Origin: Eriocheir sinensis
Taxonomy: Eukaryota; Arthropoda; Malacostraca; Decapoda; Varunidae
Reading direction: 5' to 3'
Assembly: GCF_024679095.1 (NCBI RefSeq)
Contig: NC_066578.1
Span: 1,952,414 to 2,016,413, forward strand
DNA length: 64,000 bases
The notes beneath the pieces were generated by a model. The model was not told where the DNA came from. It ran no database searches and saw only the letters and a list, made by a program, of their open reading frames with translations. Shown piece after piece: positions 24,017 through 35,420 of the stretch; the first letter of the stretch is position 1; each line of letters begins with the position of its first letter. The position numbers and the translations under genes are program-made.

Positions 24017-24385
24017 TTTCCCCCCTTATTCCCTTATGTTACTCGACTTTATCTACTTAAAAACAACACCCGCATGCTTTTTTTTTTTTTTCACAACTCT
24101 TAACTTATTTCCCGTCCCCTGGCAAGAACACAGCTAATCTATCAACCCGACTGTCAACTGACAGAGCCACAGCTAAGTCGACCTAACAACAAGATTGCCA
24201 GGAGTCAAACCTTAGAATTTAAATAAATTATTAATTTGTTTATCTATTTATTTGCTTTTTTATTCATTTTTTTATTCATTCTTTGTTTATATAAATATAC
24301 ATATAATATTTATTTAGTTATTTATGTAATTTTATGTATTTATTTATTCTTTCATATACACAAGTTCCCCTTTTTCCTTGTATTA
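24017..24385. other. AT-rich, no gene seen
   Basis: Runs of T and TTTA-type low-complexity sequence between the TIR element and the 3' end of LINE 'b'. Part may be the 3' UTR of LINE 'b'. Confidence 0.5.
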
Positions 24386-24745
24386 TTAGGCTGTGTATTT
24401 CTTTAATGGAGGGCCACTGTTTAAGATGTACGCGTGGTTCCTTTCCTCTTCATAGTTATCTAGTAAACATTGAAAATGTTCGTCGTCCAGGTTCATCAAT
24501 TTGTTCAATATATTCTGTGTTCTCATAAATAGGGTGTAATTTATGGGTTCGATTTTTGCTATTTCATGCAGCCTTTTGGAGGTGCGGGTATACGGGTATC
24601 TCTCATCTAGTCCAAATCTTAATTCCTTGTTCTGTATGGCCTGAAGTTTGTTCATTTTTGTTTTACTGATTGTGCTAAGTGGCGAGGAGGGTACAATATT
24701 ATAGGAATGACGAGTGCCTTACCCAGATGTATTTGTAGGCAATCC
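24386..24745 (-). mobile_element. Nimb-like LINE 'b', ORF2 C-terminal part
   Basis: On the minus strand IHLGKALVIPIILYPP leads into MNKLQAIQNKELRFGLD, then EIAKIEPINYTLFMRTQNIL and a stop at 24386. This is the post-RT C-terminal segment also seen in LINE 'c' (VKTLILPILDYPP, LNELQKVQNKALRF). It is separated from its own RT (26771-28004) by a plus-strand Jockey-like insertion. A stretch corresponding to about 50 residues is missing at the break. Confidence 0.82.
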
Positions 24746-24749
24746 CCTA

Positions 24750-26547
24750 AAGTGAAACAGCTCGACGAGTGCTCCTTTCCCTTTCCTTATGATTTCTGAG
24801 ATGTGGCACCACTGCCGTCTATTCTATTTCTAAGGCTGAACTCTTCGCTCAAACTTTCTGTAACAACTCCACTCTGGGCGATTCTGGGTATATTCCCCTT
24901 ACTCATTCCCCCTCCGACTCCGTTATGCCTGTTATTTCCTAATGATGTTTTCTATGCCCTCTCTGGCCTCAACTCTCAGAGGGCACCTGGTGGAGTGTCT
25001 CCTATTGTCCTTAAAAACTGTGCTTCCGTGCTTGGGCAAACTCTTTCGCCTCTGCCTATCAATATCTACCTTTCCTTCCTGCTGGAAGTACGCCTTCGTA
25101 CAGCCTGTGCCTAAGAAGGGTGACCGTTCCAGTCCCTCAAACTACCGCCCTATAGCTTTACTTTCCTGTCTATCTAAAGCTTTTTATTCAATCCTTAATC
25201 GGAATATTCAAAAGCACCTTTCCACTTCTAACCTTCTATTTGATCGCCAGTAGGGGTTCCGCAAGGGGCGTTCTACTGGCGATCTTCTTGCTCTCTAAAC
25301 TGATTCTTGGTTATCCTCTCTTATCCTTTTCAGTGAAACTTTCTCAGTTGCTCTAGACATATCGAAAGCCTTCGATAGTGTCTGGCATAAGTCTTTGCTT
25401 TCTAAACTGCCCTCTTTCGGATGCTATCCTTCTCTCTGTTCCTTTATCTCCAGTTTCCTTTCCGGCCGTTTTATCTCTGCTGTGGTAGACGGTCACTGTT
25501 CTTCTCATAAACCTATTAACAGTGGTGTTCCACAGGACTCTGTCCTATCACCCACTCTCTTCCTGTTATTTATCAATGATCTTCTTTCCATAACAAACTG
25601 TCCTATCCACTCATACGCTGATGACTCCACTCTGCATTATTCAACTTCTTTCAACAGAAGACCCTCTCAACAGGAATTACATGACTCCAGGCTGGAGGCT
25701 GCAGAACGCTTAACCTCAGACCTTACTATCATTTCCGATTGGGGTAAAAGGAACCTTGTGTCCTTCAATGCCTCAAAAACCCAATTTCTCCACCTATCAG
25801 CTCGCACAATCTTCCAAACACCTATCCCCTATTCTTCAACAACTCTCAGCTGTCACCATCTTCAACACTAAACATCCTTGGTCTATCCCTAACTCAAAAT
25901 CCTAACTGGAAACTTCACATCTCGTCTCTCACTAAATCAGCTTCCTCGAGGTTGGGTGTTCTGTATCGTCTCCGCCAGTTCTTCTCCCCCGCACAGTTGC
26001 TATCCATATACAATGGCCTTGTCCGCCCTCGTATGGAGTATGCATCTCACGTGTTGGGGGGCTCCACTCACACAGCTCTCTTGGACAGAGTTGAATCTAA
26101 GACCCTTCGTCTCATCAGCTCTCCTCCTCTTACTGATAGTCTTCTACCTCTTAATTTCCGCCGCCATGTTGCCTCTCTTTCTATCTTCTATCGATATTTT
26201 CACGCTGACTGCTCTTCTGAACTTGCTAACTGCATGCCTCCCCCCCTCCCGCGGCCCCGCTGCACGCGACTTTCTACTCATGCTCATCCCTATACTGTCG
26301 AAACCCATTATGCAAGGGTTAACCAGCATCTTCACTCTTTCATAACTCTTCATCTGTATTTCCTCCTGCCTACGACTTGAACTCTTTCAAGAGAAGGGTA
26401 TCAGGACAGCTCTCCTCCCGAAGTTGACCTTTCTTTCGGCCACCTCTATGGATTCTTTTTACGAGCAGCGAGTAGCGGCTTTTTTTTATTATTGTTTACT
26501 TTTTTGTGTGCCCTTGAGCTGTCTCCTTTGTTGTAAAAAAAAAAAAT
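24750..26547 (+). mobile_element. Jockey-like LINE J3 (RT to poly-A)
   Basis: 5'-truncated plus-strand copy, the longest Jockey-like piece in the window. In order: SGLNSQRAPG..GVSPIVLK, PVPKKGDRSSPSNYRPIALL, LDISKAFDSVWHKSLLSKLP (palm Asp block), GVPQDSVLSPTLFLLFINDL, SYADDSTLHYS (YADD catalytic box intact), AAERLTSDLTIISDWGKRN, RPRMEYASHVLGGSTHTALL and the terminal segment near 26345. The 3' UTR contains GAGCAGCGAGTAGCGGC, a T-run, CCTTGAGCTGTCTCC and a poly-A at 26536-26547. Frameshifts near 25110, 25250 and 26390 make it inactive. It interrupts LINE 'b' in opposite orientation. Confidence 0.88.
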
Positions 26548-26770
26548 GTTCTACTCACTTTTAGTGCGAGGACGTTTCGTTCGTAGTGTCTGGCATAAAT
26601 CTTTACTTTCTAAACTGCCCTCTTTCTTTATCTTCTATTCTCTCTGTTCGTTATCTTCCTTTCGCCTCCTCCCTGCAGCGGGGCCGCGGGAGGGGGGGAG
26701 GCATGCAGTTAGCAAGTTCAGAAGAGCAGTCAGCGTGAAAATATCGATAGAAGATAGAAAGAGAATATTC
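26548..26770. mobile_element. Rearranged Jockey-like scraps, inverted
   Basis: Positions 26577-26625 repeat, on the plus strand, the TGTCTGGCATAAATCTTTAC segment of J3 (cf. 25380-25415). Positions 26675-26763 are the inverse complement of J3 around 26180-26265, matching GGCATGCAGTTAGCAAGTTC. Two non-adjacent parts of the same element, one of them inverted, are therefore joined within 220 bp. This fits twin-priming or template switching at insertion. Confidence 0.75.
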
Positions 26771-28860
26771 TGTTCGAATATTCAATATGGGTGAAGTCTA
26801 CTATAAACTGTTCTTTTTTCTTAACCGCTATGGGAACAATCTTGAACTTGTTTTTGTTTGTTCTGATTTTCCACTTCCGTTCATAAGCATTTTTTTTTTA
26901 TGTTTCGTGGACCGTCCTTGTTGCCATCATTCGTCTGGATTTTCCTCCATAGGTTACTATTTGTGTTATGTCGTCGGCGAATTGGATGTTTATGCAGTCC
27001 ACTGCTGGTTCAGGGAGGTCTGCTGTGTAGATGCTATATAATGTAGGGAATACTGAACTCCCTTGTGGGACACTAGTTTCTAGAGGGAATGATGGTCCTG
27101 TGTGTTGCCCTACTTTGATTTTTGCTTTTCTTTTTATTATGAAATTATTCAAGAATTTTGTAAACGTGTCTGGTAGATGGAGCTGTAAAATTTTATATTG
27201 TAGACCTTTGTGCCATACCTTATCAAATGCCTTCGATACATCTCTTTGAATTAAGTAGCATTGGTGTTTGTGGGCTATATGGTGCGCTATGGTTTCGTGG
27301 ATTGACGTTAGAGCAGTGTCAGTACCTCTCTGTGTTCTAAATCCATCCTGTGTACTGGGTAGTTTTTCGTTCGTTTCCAAAAACTGTCTAAGTCTTTTGT
27401 TTATTATTTTTTCCAATATTTTCCCTGGGACTTCCAGCAGTGAAATAGGTATGTAGTTTGTAGCATTAGTCGGGTCTGTATTTGGTTTATGAATAAGTTT
27501 GAGTATTGCTGTTTTAAATTGTTTGGGGAAGTGGCCCATTGATATCATATCATTGAATAGCCATTGTAGTTTTATTAGAGCATTTCTGGGCGTGTTACTT
27601 AGGATTATCTTATTTATCTTGGTTTCTCCGGGTGTATTGTTTTTAAAGCTTTTTATTGTCATCTCAATTTTCTGGTAAGTTATTAGCGTGTCTATTTGCT
27701 GCTCCCCTTGTAGTCTGTGTAGGTTTGAGTGGTCATATGTATTGAGGTAGAATTCGTTGTTGCTAAGAAAATTTACCACTTCTCTTTCGGTGTCTATATA
27801 GTAGCGGGCGTTCTCTTCTTGTGTAATCTTAAAAACATTTTGCAATATTTCTCTAAATGCTTCTTCTTTTTCATTATTTTCCATCAATTTTATGTTGTTT
27901 TTTATTAGGTGCTGGCTTGCTGGTGCTTTAGATCCTTTTAGTCTTTTGATTTGTTTCCAGAACTTTTTCGGGTCGCCATAGCTCTGCGATACGTTTTTCA
28001 TCATTACTTCCCAATTTTCTTTTCTTATTTTGATACTCTCATTTTTAAGGCTGTTCTAAGCATTTGGTATTGTAAATAGTTATGGTCGCTCCATCCGTAT
28101 GTTGTTGAGTGTAGTTGCATTTGATTAAACTGGTGTTGTATATATCTTATTAAAGGGCTGGAAATGGGCTTTTGTATTGTTTGTTTTGTTTTGGTAGTTA
28201 TTGAGTCTTTGATGCTTTCTTCCATAACGGTATACCACTGCTTTAGTTTGTTGTCGATTTCTTCTTTATTCATCTGTTCTTGTATAATTATATTTTCCAT
28301 TCCGGTATTTATTTTACCTTTTAATCTTCCCCAGTTGGCGTCCTTTAAAGTGGGTGTTGCTGGTGCTGTCTTTTGTTACTGTTCTCGTGGTCAAGGTTAA
28401 TATTATAGGGATGTGATCTGATTCTGTCAGAGGTCCGGGTTTGATTATTGTATTGTGTACTACTTTGTTGTTCCACAGTATTATATCTGGGTGTTGTTTG
28501 GCTAAGTCTTCCTTTAAAGGTGGAGAAGTCGGGTCCAATATGCTGAAGCTTTCCAATGCTTAGAAGTCTTTCTAGATTTTTTACCACTTGATTATTGGAT
28601 CTATTCCCTAGCAATGTGTGTGATGTATTCAGATATCCTGTTATGTATATTGGTCTGTGTTTTGCTGCCAATCTGTTGAAATCCGGGAACGGTAGGTAGT
28701 GGGAGATGGGTTGTTGATTATTTCTAGTACATCCGTTAGGTAGTTGTCATCTAGTTAGTGCTTTATGTTTTGTTTTATTAGAATGGCGCTACCGTCATTA
28801 ATTTCGTTAAAAGTGTTTACTTTTTAAGCTATTAATCCTGGTATTTTAATTTGTTCCTCC
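26771..28860 (-). mobile_element. Nimb-like LINE 'b', ORF2 EN (part) and RT
   Basis: From 28860 downward on the minus strand there are decayed endonuclease pieces (IGPDFSTFKGRL near 28530; SDHIPIILTL near 28420), then a linker (EIDNKLKQWYTVMEESIKD). A 368-residue open frame follows (28004-26898) with the reverse transcriptase: DPKKFWKQIKRLKG, ILKLIHKPNTDPTNATNYIP, QRDVSKAFDKVWHKGLQYK, SVPQGSSVFPTLYSIYTADL and IQFADDITQ (FADD box). After a frameshift it continues with KWKIRTNKNKFKIVP to about 26771, where the Jockey-like insertion begins. The palm aspartates are intact. The element is inactive as a whole through truncation and interruption. Confidence 0.9.
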
Positions 28861-28864
28861 TCTT

Positions 28865-31520
28865 TTACAGCACTCGGCGAATGCTGGACCCCGAATGAAT
28901 GTTGGAATGAGTGAGAGTCTTTTTTTTTTAAGAAGAGATGGGGTAAGGGAGGAAGAGTCTAGGGGAAATGAAAAGTAGGAAGATAAAGAAAGTGGGAGAT
29001 ACAAAAGGCGGGCTGGCTGCCAGGCGTGGTCTGTGTGGTGTCGGTGTGGTGCGTGGTGTTTTTTCCGTGTTTGTTTTTCGTGTTGTGGTTGTTTGTGGGA
29101 ACTTTGTTATGAAGGTTTCAGGGGCGGTGCGTCAGTGTTGATTGCCTGATTGGCTTAGTGCACAGTGTTTGTTGTGTATATGTGTGCGTGTGTGTTTTTA
29201 GCTAGCTAGCTGATGTTACTAGTGGGTACATGTCTTTTAGTGGTATCTTGGTTCAGGGTCCGGGTGGGTTTGGAGTCTGTGTAGACTGCTAGGGAATGAC
29301 ATGTGAAATTTTTCGATGTTGGGTAGGTTGTTACTTAGTGTAGTGTGTAGGGGGATTTCGAGTTGGGAGATTCTTTCCCAGATCTGAGAGGCTCTGTAGT
29401 GAGGTCTTATGTTTATAGGTAGGGTTTTTGTGATTGTGTGAAGCTGTTCTGTGTTTAGAATATATCGATAATATTGATTTGTGGCAAACCTGAGGGCTTT
29501 GTTTTGGACCTTTTGGAGTTCGTTTAACTGTGTATTGCTCAGGGAGTGTGTCGGGGCGGGAGGGTAGTCTAAAATGGGGAGAATGAGTGTTTTTACTAGG
29601 TGGAGTTTGATTTTTGTGGGCGTCTGTCTGAATCGGTGTAATTTCGCGAGTGTTTTGTTCGCGTAATCGCATCTCCTTTTTACGTGGGTACAATACCCAT
29701 TACGGTTTATGATGAGGCCCAGGAGAGAGGCCTGGTGTTGAGTGCCGATTGTTCTGGTTTCAGTGTGGATGTTTGCGTGTAGTCGAGCGCCTAGGTTCAG
29801 GATTGTGAACTTGTTTTCGTTAGTCCTAATGCGCCAGTCCCATTCATAAGTGGTTTGAGTGTTAATTTGCTCGGCAACTTGACGGCGGGCTATTTCTCGG
29901 GAGGATCCTGGGTATCCTGATATTTGCGTTACGTCGTCCGCGTACGAGAGGTTGAGTCCTCTCGCAGGTGCTGGGGCGTCGTTTGTGTATAGGGAAAATA
30001 ACGTTGGAGAGAGCACGCTGCCCTAAAGGACACCACAACGTCAAATGTCAAAGCTGTCACCAAGGAATGTTTCCAGTTTGATCCTCGCCTTCCTGCCATC
30101 CAAGAAGTCGCATAAGTAGCTTTTCAAGGATGGGTGGTAGGTCGAGTTCCAAGATTTTGTACTTCAGTCCTTGATGCCAAACTTTGTTAAATGCTTTAGT
30201 GATATCTCTCAGAGCAACGTGGCATTGGCCAGAGTCTGCTTTGTACTATGCCATCTGTTCGGTAGCGAGGGCGAGTGCATGGGTGGTACCACGTAAACTA
30301 CGAAAACCAAATTGGAGGGGGTTGAGGGTGTCAGTGAATTCTAGTTGATTTCTTAATATATGATTGATGAGTCTTTCAAAAAATTTCCCGGGACTTCGAG
30401 AAGGGAGATAGCTCGGTAGTTTATTGGAAGGTGCGTTGCTTTTCCCTTCTTGGGGATTAGTTTTATGATTGCTGTTTTAAATACGTTAGGGAAGTAACCC
30501 GCAGAGAGGGAAGCGTTATAAATGGCACAAAGTCTGGTGATGGCTTCAGGGGGAAGATGCTTTAGAATGACCTTGTTTATCCCGCTGTGGCCCGGGTAGG
30601 TGTTTCTTAACGATTTGACGATGGTGAGTAACTCGTCGGTGGTGAATGGACGGGTGAGGAAGTTGTCGGGTACTAATCAGGTAAGGTTGCATGTGTGATG
30701 TGGTAACGTTATGTGTAAGTGTTGTGTGAGGTGTTGTTGTACTCTGAGTTCAGTGGCAGGATTACCGGGATTGTCTTCGGTGGGGACAGTGGACCAAAGC
30801 TGCCTGTGTAGGGCCTCTTTACCTTCCAAGGTATATATATACCTTGGTGTTGTCGTTGTCTAGGAGATGGAGTTGGTCTGGGTGTTCTGTGCCTATAAGT
30901 TGTTTTATCCGGCGCCAAAAAGGAGGAGGGCTCGGGGAATTTGGAGGCCGTGTCATGGACTACAATGCTCATGTCTCTGTACTTTCTTGTCGGAGGCGGT
31001 CTTGCAGTAAGGTTTGAAGTTGTTTGTAGCGACGGAATAGGTGGTAGGACCAGCCCCTGGTATCTGTTTCTAATTGGATTGCCGTGAACTGGACGAGGAG
31101 TGTTCGTGTGCGATGTGATAGTTTGTGATGTGTGAGTGTATTGTTGTGTGTGTGTGTGTGTTCATTGCGGTCGTTATGTTGGTGTACCACGCTTCAATTT
31201 ATCTGTCTGTCAGCACATGTGTTGTTGAGCGGTGGGTTGTGGGGGGCGGTGGTGAGATTTGGCTTTGTTGATATTTTAAATATGATAGGGATGTGGTCGC
31301 TTGTAGTGAATGGGCCCTGAAGTGTGTGGGTGTTGTGTTGTTTTGTTGTTTGAGAGGATAACGTCTGGGGTGGTGGCTGTGTTATGGGCAAGGTAAGTGG
31401 GAAAGTGGGGGCCAAGATGTCGAATTGTTCTATTGGCTATCAGGGTGGTGAGTTGCCTGCCAGATGTGTTGGTGCGTCTGTAGCCTAGATGGGAGTGGTT
31501 TGCGTTGAGGTCTGCTAACA
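28865..31520 (-). mobile_element. Nimb-like LINE 'c', ORF2 and 3' UTR
   Basis: Minus strand from 31520: endonuclease C-terminal part (MLADLNANHSHLGYRRTNTS, then TTPDVILSNN, and SDHIPIIFKIST in another frame), a frameshifted RT between 31100 and 30050 (KALRDITK-like and TYPGHSGINKVILKH-like pieces), then the 259-codon open frame 30016-29237 with MLSPTLFSLYTND, LSYADDVTQISG (YADD-type box), DWRIRTNENKFTILNLG, LILPILDYPPAP and LQKVQNKALRFA. The 3' UTR runs to about 28865. The 5' side is cut at 31520, where Penelope-like sequence starts. It is inactive. Confidence 0.88.
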
Positions 31521-31890
31521 TATAAACTGGAGATATTGATGTTGCTTATTCATTTCAGGCGATGTGTTTTCGATGTAGAGTGCTTCCAGGTACAGCAGGT
31601 GGCGTGTGTCTTTTTCTTTGTCAATGATTTTTATGTATTCTTCTAGCATGCTTCGGGTCACTTCGGTTTTGTGTTTGGTAGTGTAGTGTTGTTTTATTTT
31701 TCCGTTTTGTAGATGGCAGGTGAGTCGTCTTGACAGCGTGGTTCGTGTCATCCCAACGTATTTTTGGGGTCAACAGCCTTCAATAGCACAGGTATGTTCG
31801 TAGTTGACGTGGCTTTGCTGCAGGTGTCGTAGTGTTGGCTTCGAGTTGTTTCTGATGAGTAGTTGCGATGTTTTCATACTCTTGTAGTAG
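31515..31890 (-). mobile_element. Penelope-like element end (GIY-YIG region), minus copy
   Basis: The minus-strand open frame 31751-31515 reads MTRTTLSRRLTCHLQNGKIK, then HYTTKH and LLYLEALYIENTSPEMN. This is the C-terminal GIY-YIG endonuclease pattern of Penelope-like retroelements. Upstream (31890-31752) the frame-shifted text includes the SQLLIRNNSKPTLRHLQQSH-type block, which is also present in the inverted neighbour. Confidence 0.78.
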
Positions 31891-32315
31891 ATTGTAGGTG
31901 AACAAGTGGCACACCCAACCGGCAAACGACACCACCAAGGAAAGCAACATCAACCTCTATAACAAAAGCCACATGTCCTCATCATACAAAACAAAAAAGC
32001 GAACCATAATAAACATAATCCGGAACAACGTCACCACTACAGTCCGACAAAGAAAGTGCAACTTACGATCTACTACAAGAGTATGAAAACATCGCAACTA
32101 TTCATCAGAAACAACTCGAAGCCAACACTACGACACCTGCAGCAAAGCCACGTCATGTACGAACATACCTGTGCTATTGAGGCCTGTGAACCTCAAAAAA
32201 TACTCTTACACCAAAATGGTGTGTGTATACGGCATATCTCCTACACCAAAAAACAGTATCCATCATATATTTTACACCGGAAAGGGTTCAGGTGTACGAG
32301 GGCGGGGATGGCGAT
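31891..32315 (+). mobile_element. Penelope-like element part, plus copy (inverted neighbour)
   Basis: Plus-strand text reads KWHTQPANDTTKES, then SQLFIRNNSKPTLRHLQQSH and VMYEHTCAIEACEPQ, the pre-GIY-YIG cysteine block of a Penelope-like element. Positions 32065-32190 are the inverse complement of 31752-31886, so two copies lie head to head around 31890. Such partial inverted arrangements are usual for this class. The GIY-YIG segment itself is replaced after about 32200 by unrelated sequence. Confidence 0.75.
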
Positions 32316-32343
32316 AAATTGAGGGATATAATCATTACCAGGG

Positions 32344-32443
32344 NNNNNNNNNNNNNNNNNNNNNNNNNNNNNNNNNNNNNNNNNNNNNNNNNNNNNNNNN
32401 NNNNNNNNNNNNNNNNNNNNNNNNNNNNNNNNNNNNNNNNNNN
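32344..32443. other. Assembly gap (100 N)
   Basis: Exactly 100 N bases, the conventional placeholder for a gap of unknown size. Sequence on the two sides need not be close neighbours, and open frames crossing it are meaningless. The gap falls between the Penelope-like pair and a minisatellite. Confidence 0.99.
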
Positions 32444-32449
32444 ACCCTT

Positions 32450-33490
32450 CTAGTATCCTTCCTCCTTCTCCATCTAACCCCCCCATCACTTGCATCCTTA
32501 CGTAACCTTCCCTTCTTCCCTATTCACCGCCCATCCAACTGTCTGTGTCCTTAAGTACCTTTCCTCATGTCCCATCCTTTCCCATCGAACGCCCCATCAC
32601 CTGCAACCTTTTACTACCTTTCCTTCTGCCCCACCCAAAGCCCCATCATCTGCAGCCTTTCCCCTCCTTCCCCGTCCAACGCCCCATCATCTGCAACCTT
32701 CAGTACCCTCCCTCCTGCCCCATCCAAAACCCCATCATCTGCAGCCTTTAGTTAGTTTAGTACCTTCCTTCCTGTCCCATCCATCGCCCAGTCTAACGCC
32801 CCATCACTGTCTCTGCATTCTAAAGTACCTTCCCTCCTGTCCCATCCATCGCCCAGTCTAACGCCCCATCACTGTCTCTGCATTCTAAAGTACCTTCCCT
32901 CCTGTCCCATCCATCGCCCAGTCTAACGCCCCATCACTGTCTCTGCATCCTAAAGTACCTTCCCTCCTGTCCCATCCATCGCCCAGTCTAACGCCCCATC
33001 ACTGTCTCTGCATCCTAAAGTACCTTCCATCCTGTCCCATCCATCGCCCAGTCTAACGCCCCATCACTGTCTCTGCATTCTAAAGTACCTCCCCTCCTGT
33101 CCCATCCATCATCACTGTCTCTGCATTCTAAAGTACCTCCCCTCCTGTCCCATCCATCGCCCAGTCTAACGCCCCATCACTCTCCCTGCATCCTAAAGTA
33201 CCTTCCCTCCTGTCCCATCCATCACCCATCGCCTGCATTCTTTTGTATACCTTTCCTTCTATCCTCTTCACCTTCCCTCACTTCTGCATCCCTTAAAACT
33301 CGTCTCCTGTCCCTCCAACGCCCCATCACTGTCTGCGTATAGTACCTTGCCTCCTGTCCCATCCATCGCCCATCCAACGCCCCATCACCTGCATTCTTTA
33401 GTATAGCTTCCCTTGTCCTCTTCACCGCCCATCCAGCTGTCTGCATCTCTTCATAACTCGTCTCCTGTCTCTCTGCATTCTATAGTACCT
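32450..33490. repeat. ~65-bp minisatellite, C-rich
   Basis: The block GCCCAGTCTAACGCCCC recurs at 32786, 32851, 32916 and 32981, an exact 65-bp step. Flanks (32450-32760, 33090-33490) hold decayed or shortened units with CCCATCCAACGCCCCATCA. Open frames through it are repeat translations. Confidence 0.93.
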
Positions 33491-33842
33491 CGCCTCCTGT
33501 CCTCTTCTGAACCCACGCCGCCTCTTTTACTCCCCCCCACACCACGTACCGTACGCACATCCCTACAGCACAACTAATGGCCCTACCTGTCCTGCTCCCC
33601 CCCATGCACCTGTTCGTCCTCTCCATACACCTGGCTGCCTCTTAAGCCCCATATACCTGCTCTACACTCTCTCGGACTTCGTGTAATCAATGTTTTCTTG
33701 TCCATTCCCACGCTTGCTCCCCTCCATACGCTTTTATATTACATGATTGGAGGCAGTTCCTGGTTAAGATAAGAGAAACAAAAAACACCAGAGAGGGAAA
33801 AGACAGATGTAAAGGCAACCCGCTCGGCCATATCGACATCAC

Positions 33843-33882
<40 letters not shown>

Positions 33883-34165
33883 CATTATTATTATTACTTT
33901 ACCACTGTTATTTTTATTACCTCTTATCACTTCTTACAACTTATGGTAATGCCTTTTGTAACTTTATTAACGTCAATCAACTCTGAGGTCCAAGTAACCG
34001 TGACTCCAGCCCAGACAGCGAGGTAACATTGTAAGCCTGAACACCCTTAACAAACAGTGCACGTGTTACCCTAAACAGACATATAAACCATCTACCAAAA
34101 AGACTAAAACAACCTCTACGAAACCTTTATCAAATGTGGACGTGTTAGCTCCGAAATCTTTGCCC
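33491..34165. other. C/T-rich, then (ATT)n; no gene
   Basis: Pyrimidine-rich to about 33720, then an (ATT)n tract at 33842-33896, then plain sequence without motif. A weak echo of the 64-bp core (CCTCTACGAAACC..TATCAAA) is visible near 34113-34135. Confidence 0.5.
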
Positions 34166-34169
34166 CGAA

Positions 34170-34292
34170 ATTGACCTCTCTTTTTGAACACTCCTTTGAC
34201 CTCTGTTCGGGAGCAGTGAGTAGCGGGCTTTTTTTTTTTTTCTTTACGCCCTTGAACTGTCTCCTTAGCTGTAAGATAAGAAAATGGAGCAT
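34170..34292 (+). mobile_element. Solo 3' tail of the Jockey-like LINE
   Basis: Contains TTGACCTCTCTTT, GGGAGCAGTGAGTAGCGGGC, a T-run and CCTTGAACTGTCTCC, the same blocks in the same order as the 3' UTR of J3 (26400-26535). It is a heavily 5'-truncated insertion inside a presumed host intron or flank. Confidence 0.8.
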
Positions 34293-34617
34293 AAGCTTAT
34301 AGAGTTAGCGTGTGTGTTAACCGACCTCTTCCCGACACCATACACCTGTGGATAGTCTTAAGAAGGGGGAAAGAGAGGTCGCTGCTTTTGGGGGTTGTGG
34401 CTCTGGACGCCTTTCCTGACATCTACCACCTCACGTCACATTCTGCATCTGCCCTATATCCCCTTCTCTCAATGCCTTTCCTTTCTCCTCCTCTCCTCTC
34501 CTCTTCCCTTCTCTACATTCCTCTACCCTACTCTTCCCTTTACTTTGTTGTTCTGTTCTATTCTGACTGGAACATATATAATACCTATGTTCTAGCTACA
34601 CCCACACGAACTAAAAA

Positions 34618-34790
34618 GAGGAGGAGGAGGAGGAGGAGGAGGAGGAGGAGGAGGAGGAAAAGGGAGAGGTAAAGACCTGACTGTACTAAGAAACATCCAT
34701 GGAGCGAGGTGACAGGAGGAAGAGGAGGAGGAGGAGGAGGAGAAAGAAGAAAAAGAGGAGGAGAAAAAAAGAGGATAAGGAAGGAAAACA
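34618..34790. repeat. (AGG)n and GA-rich tracts
   Basis: (AGG)n at 34618-34665 and a second AGG/AGA-rich run at 34712-34785, ending about 20 bp from the splice donor of the A2M-family exon at 34808. Confidence 0.93.
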
Positions 34791-34807
34791 GCAGCAGGGT
34801 CTCTCAC

Positions 34808-34967
34808 CTGTCTGGCCCGCGTTGTAGACAGGGCGTGACGGCTGGACGAGAATGGTGAGGAAGTTGGACTGGAACTCGAGGGTCGTGAGCCGCTTGAAGA
34901 TGGTGTCAGTGCCTTCTCGTCCCTCCACGCGAAGCTGCCACAAACCGGGGACGCTGCCTTCCGGGGC
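34808..34967 (-). CDS. A2M/CD109/TEP-family protein, exon spanning the MG1-MG2 junction
   Basis: 160 bp between an acceptor with a C/T tract (CCCTCCCCCCAG before 34967) and donor ACAG|GTGAGA at 34808. It enters in phase 0 and leaves after one base of the next codon. The 53 codons read LWQLRVEGREGTD, IFKRLTTLEFQSNFLTILVQ and PSRPVYNAGQT. In alpha-2-macroglobulin, CD109 and insect/crustacean thioester proteins the first macroglobulin domain ends with a W.L.V.G strand and leads into an I.(I/V)Q...P.Y..GQ(T) segment opening the second. The exon fits this exactly. The preceding exon at 52101-51921 ends in phase 0 and joins without frame loss. The thioester site, bait region and later exons are not in the window. 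Which subfamily it belongs to cannot be decided from two exons. Confidence 0.83.
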
Positions 34968-34974
34968 CTGGGGG

Positions 34975-35420
34975 GAGGGGGAGAGAAGGGGGTCAGTGGC
35001 TATTATGAAGGGGGAAGTTGGGTAGGGAAGGGGTGGTGAGGAGGGGGTTTGGCAGGGAGGGGGGGAAGGGGGAAGTTGGTAGGGAAGGGGTTGGTAGGGA
35101 AGGGGTTGGTGAGGAGGGGGTTGGTGGGTCGGTGGAGGGGGTTAGTGGGGGAAGATAATTAGGGGGTCGGTTGCGAGGGGGTTGAGGGGGGGTAGCAAGC
35201 ACAATGGGTATGCGTGAAGTGCCGGGGTGGGGTGGGGTGGGTAGGGGAGGGGGGGAGTGTGTGTGTGTGTGTGTGTGTGTGAGTGTGTTTGTGTTTGTGT
35301 GGGCAACGGAAGAGAAAAAAAACACATTGAAAGTTGTACCACCCCCCCCCCCCACACACACACACACACACACTCACACACACACACACACACACTCACA
35401 CATACACACACACAGTAGAG
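34975..35420. repeat. G-rich AAGGGGTTGGTAGGG repeats, then (GT)n and (CA)n
   Basis: GGGGAAGTTGGTAGG-type G-rich near-repeats (34990-35200) are followed by (GT)n at 35257-35300 and (CA)n at 35350-35415. Proline- and histidine-rich open frames here are artefacts. Confidence 0.9.

Noticed and set aside
32223..32495. Open frames crossing the N gap
   Set aside because: They include unknown residues from the 100-N placeholder and have no meaning.
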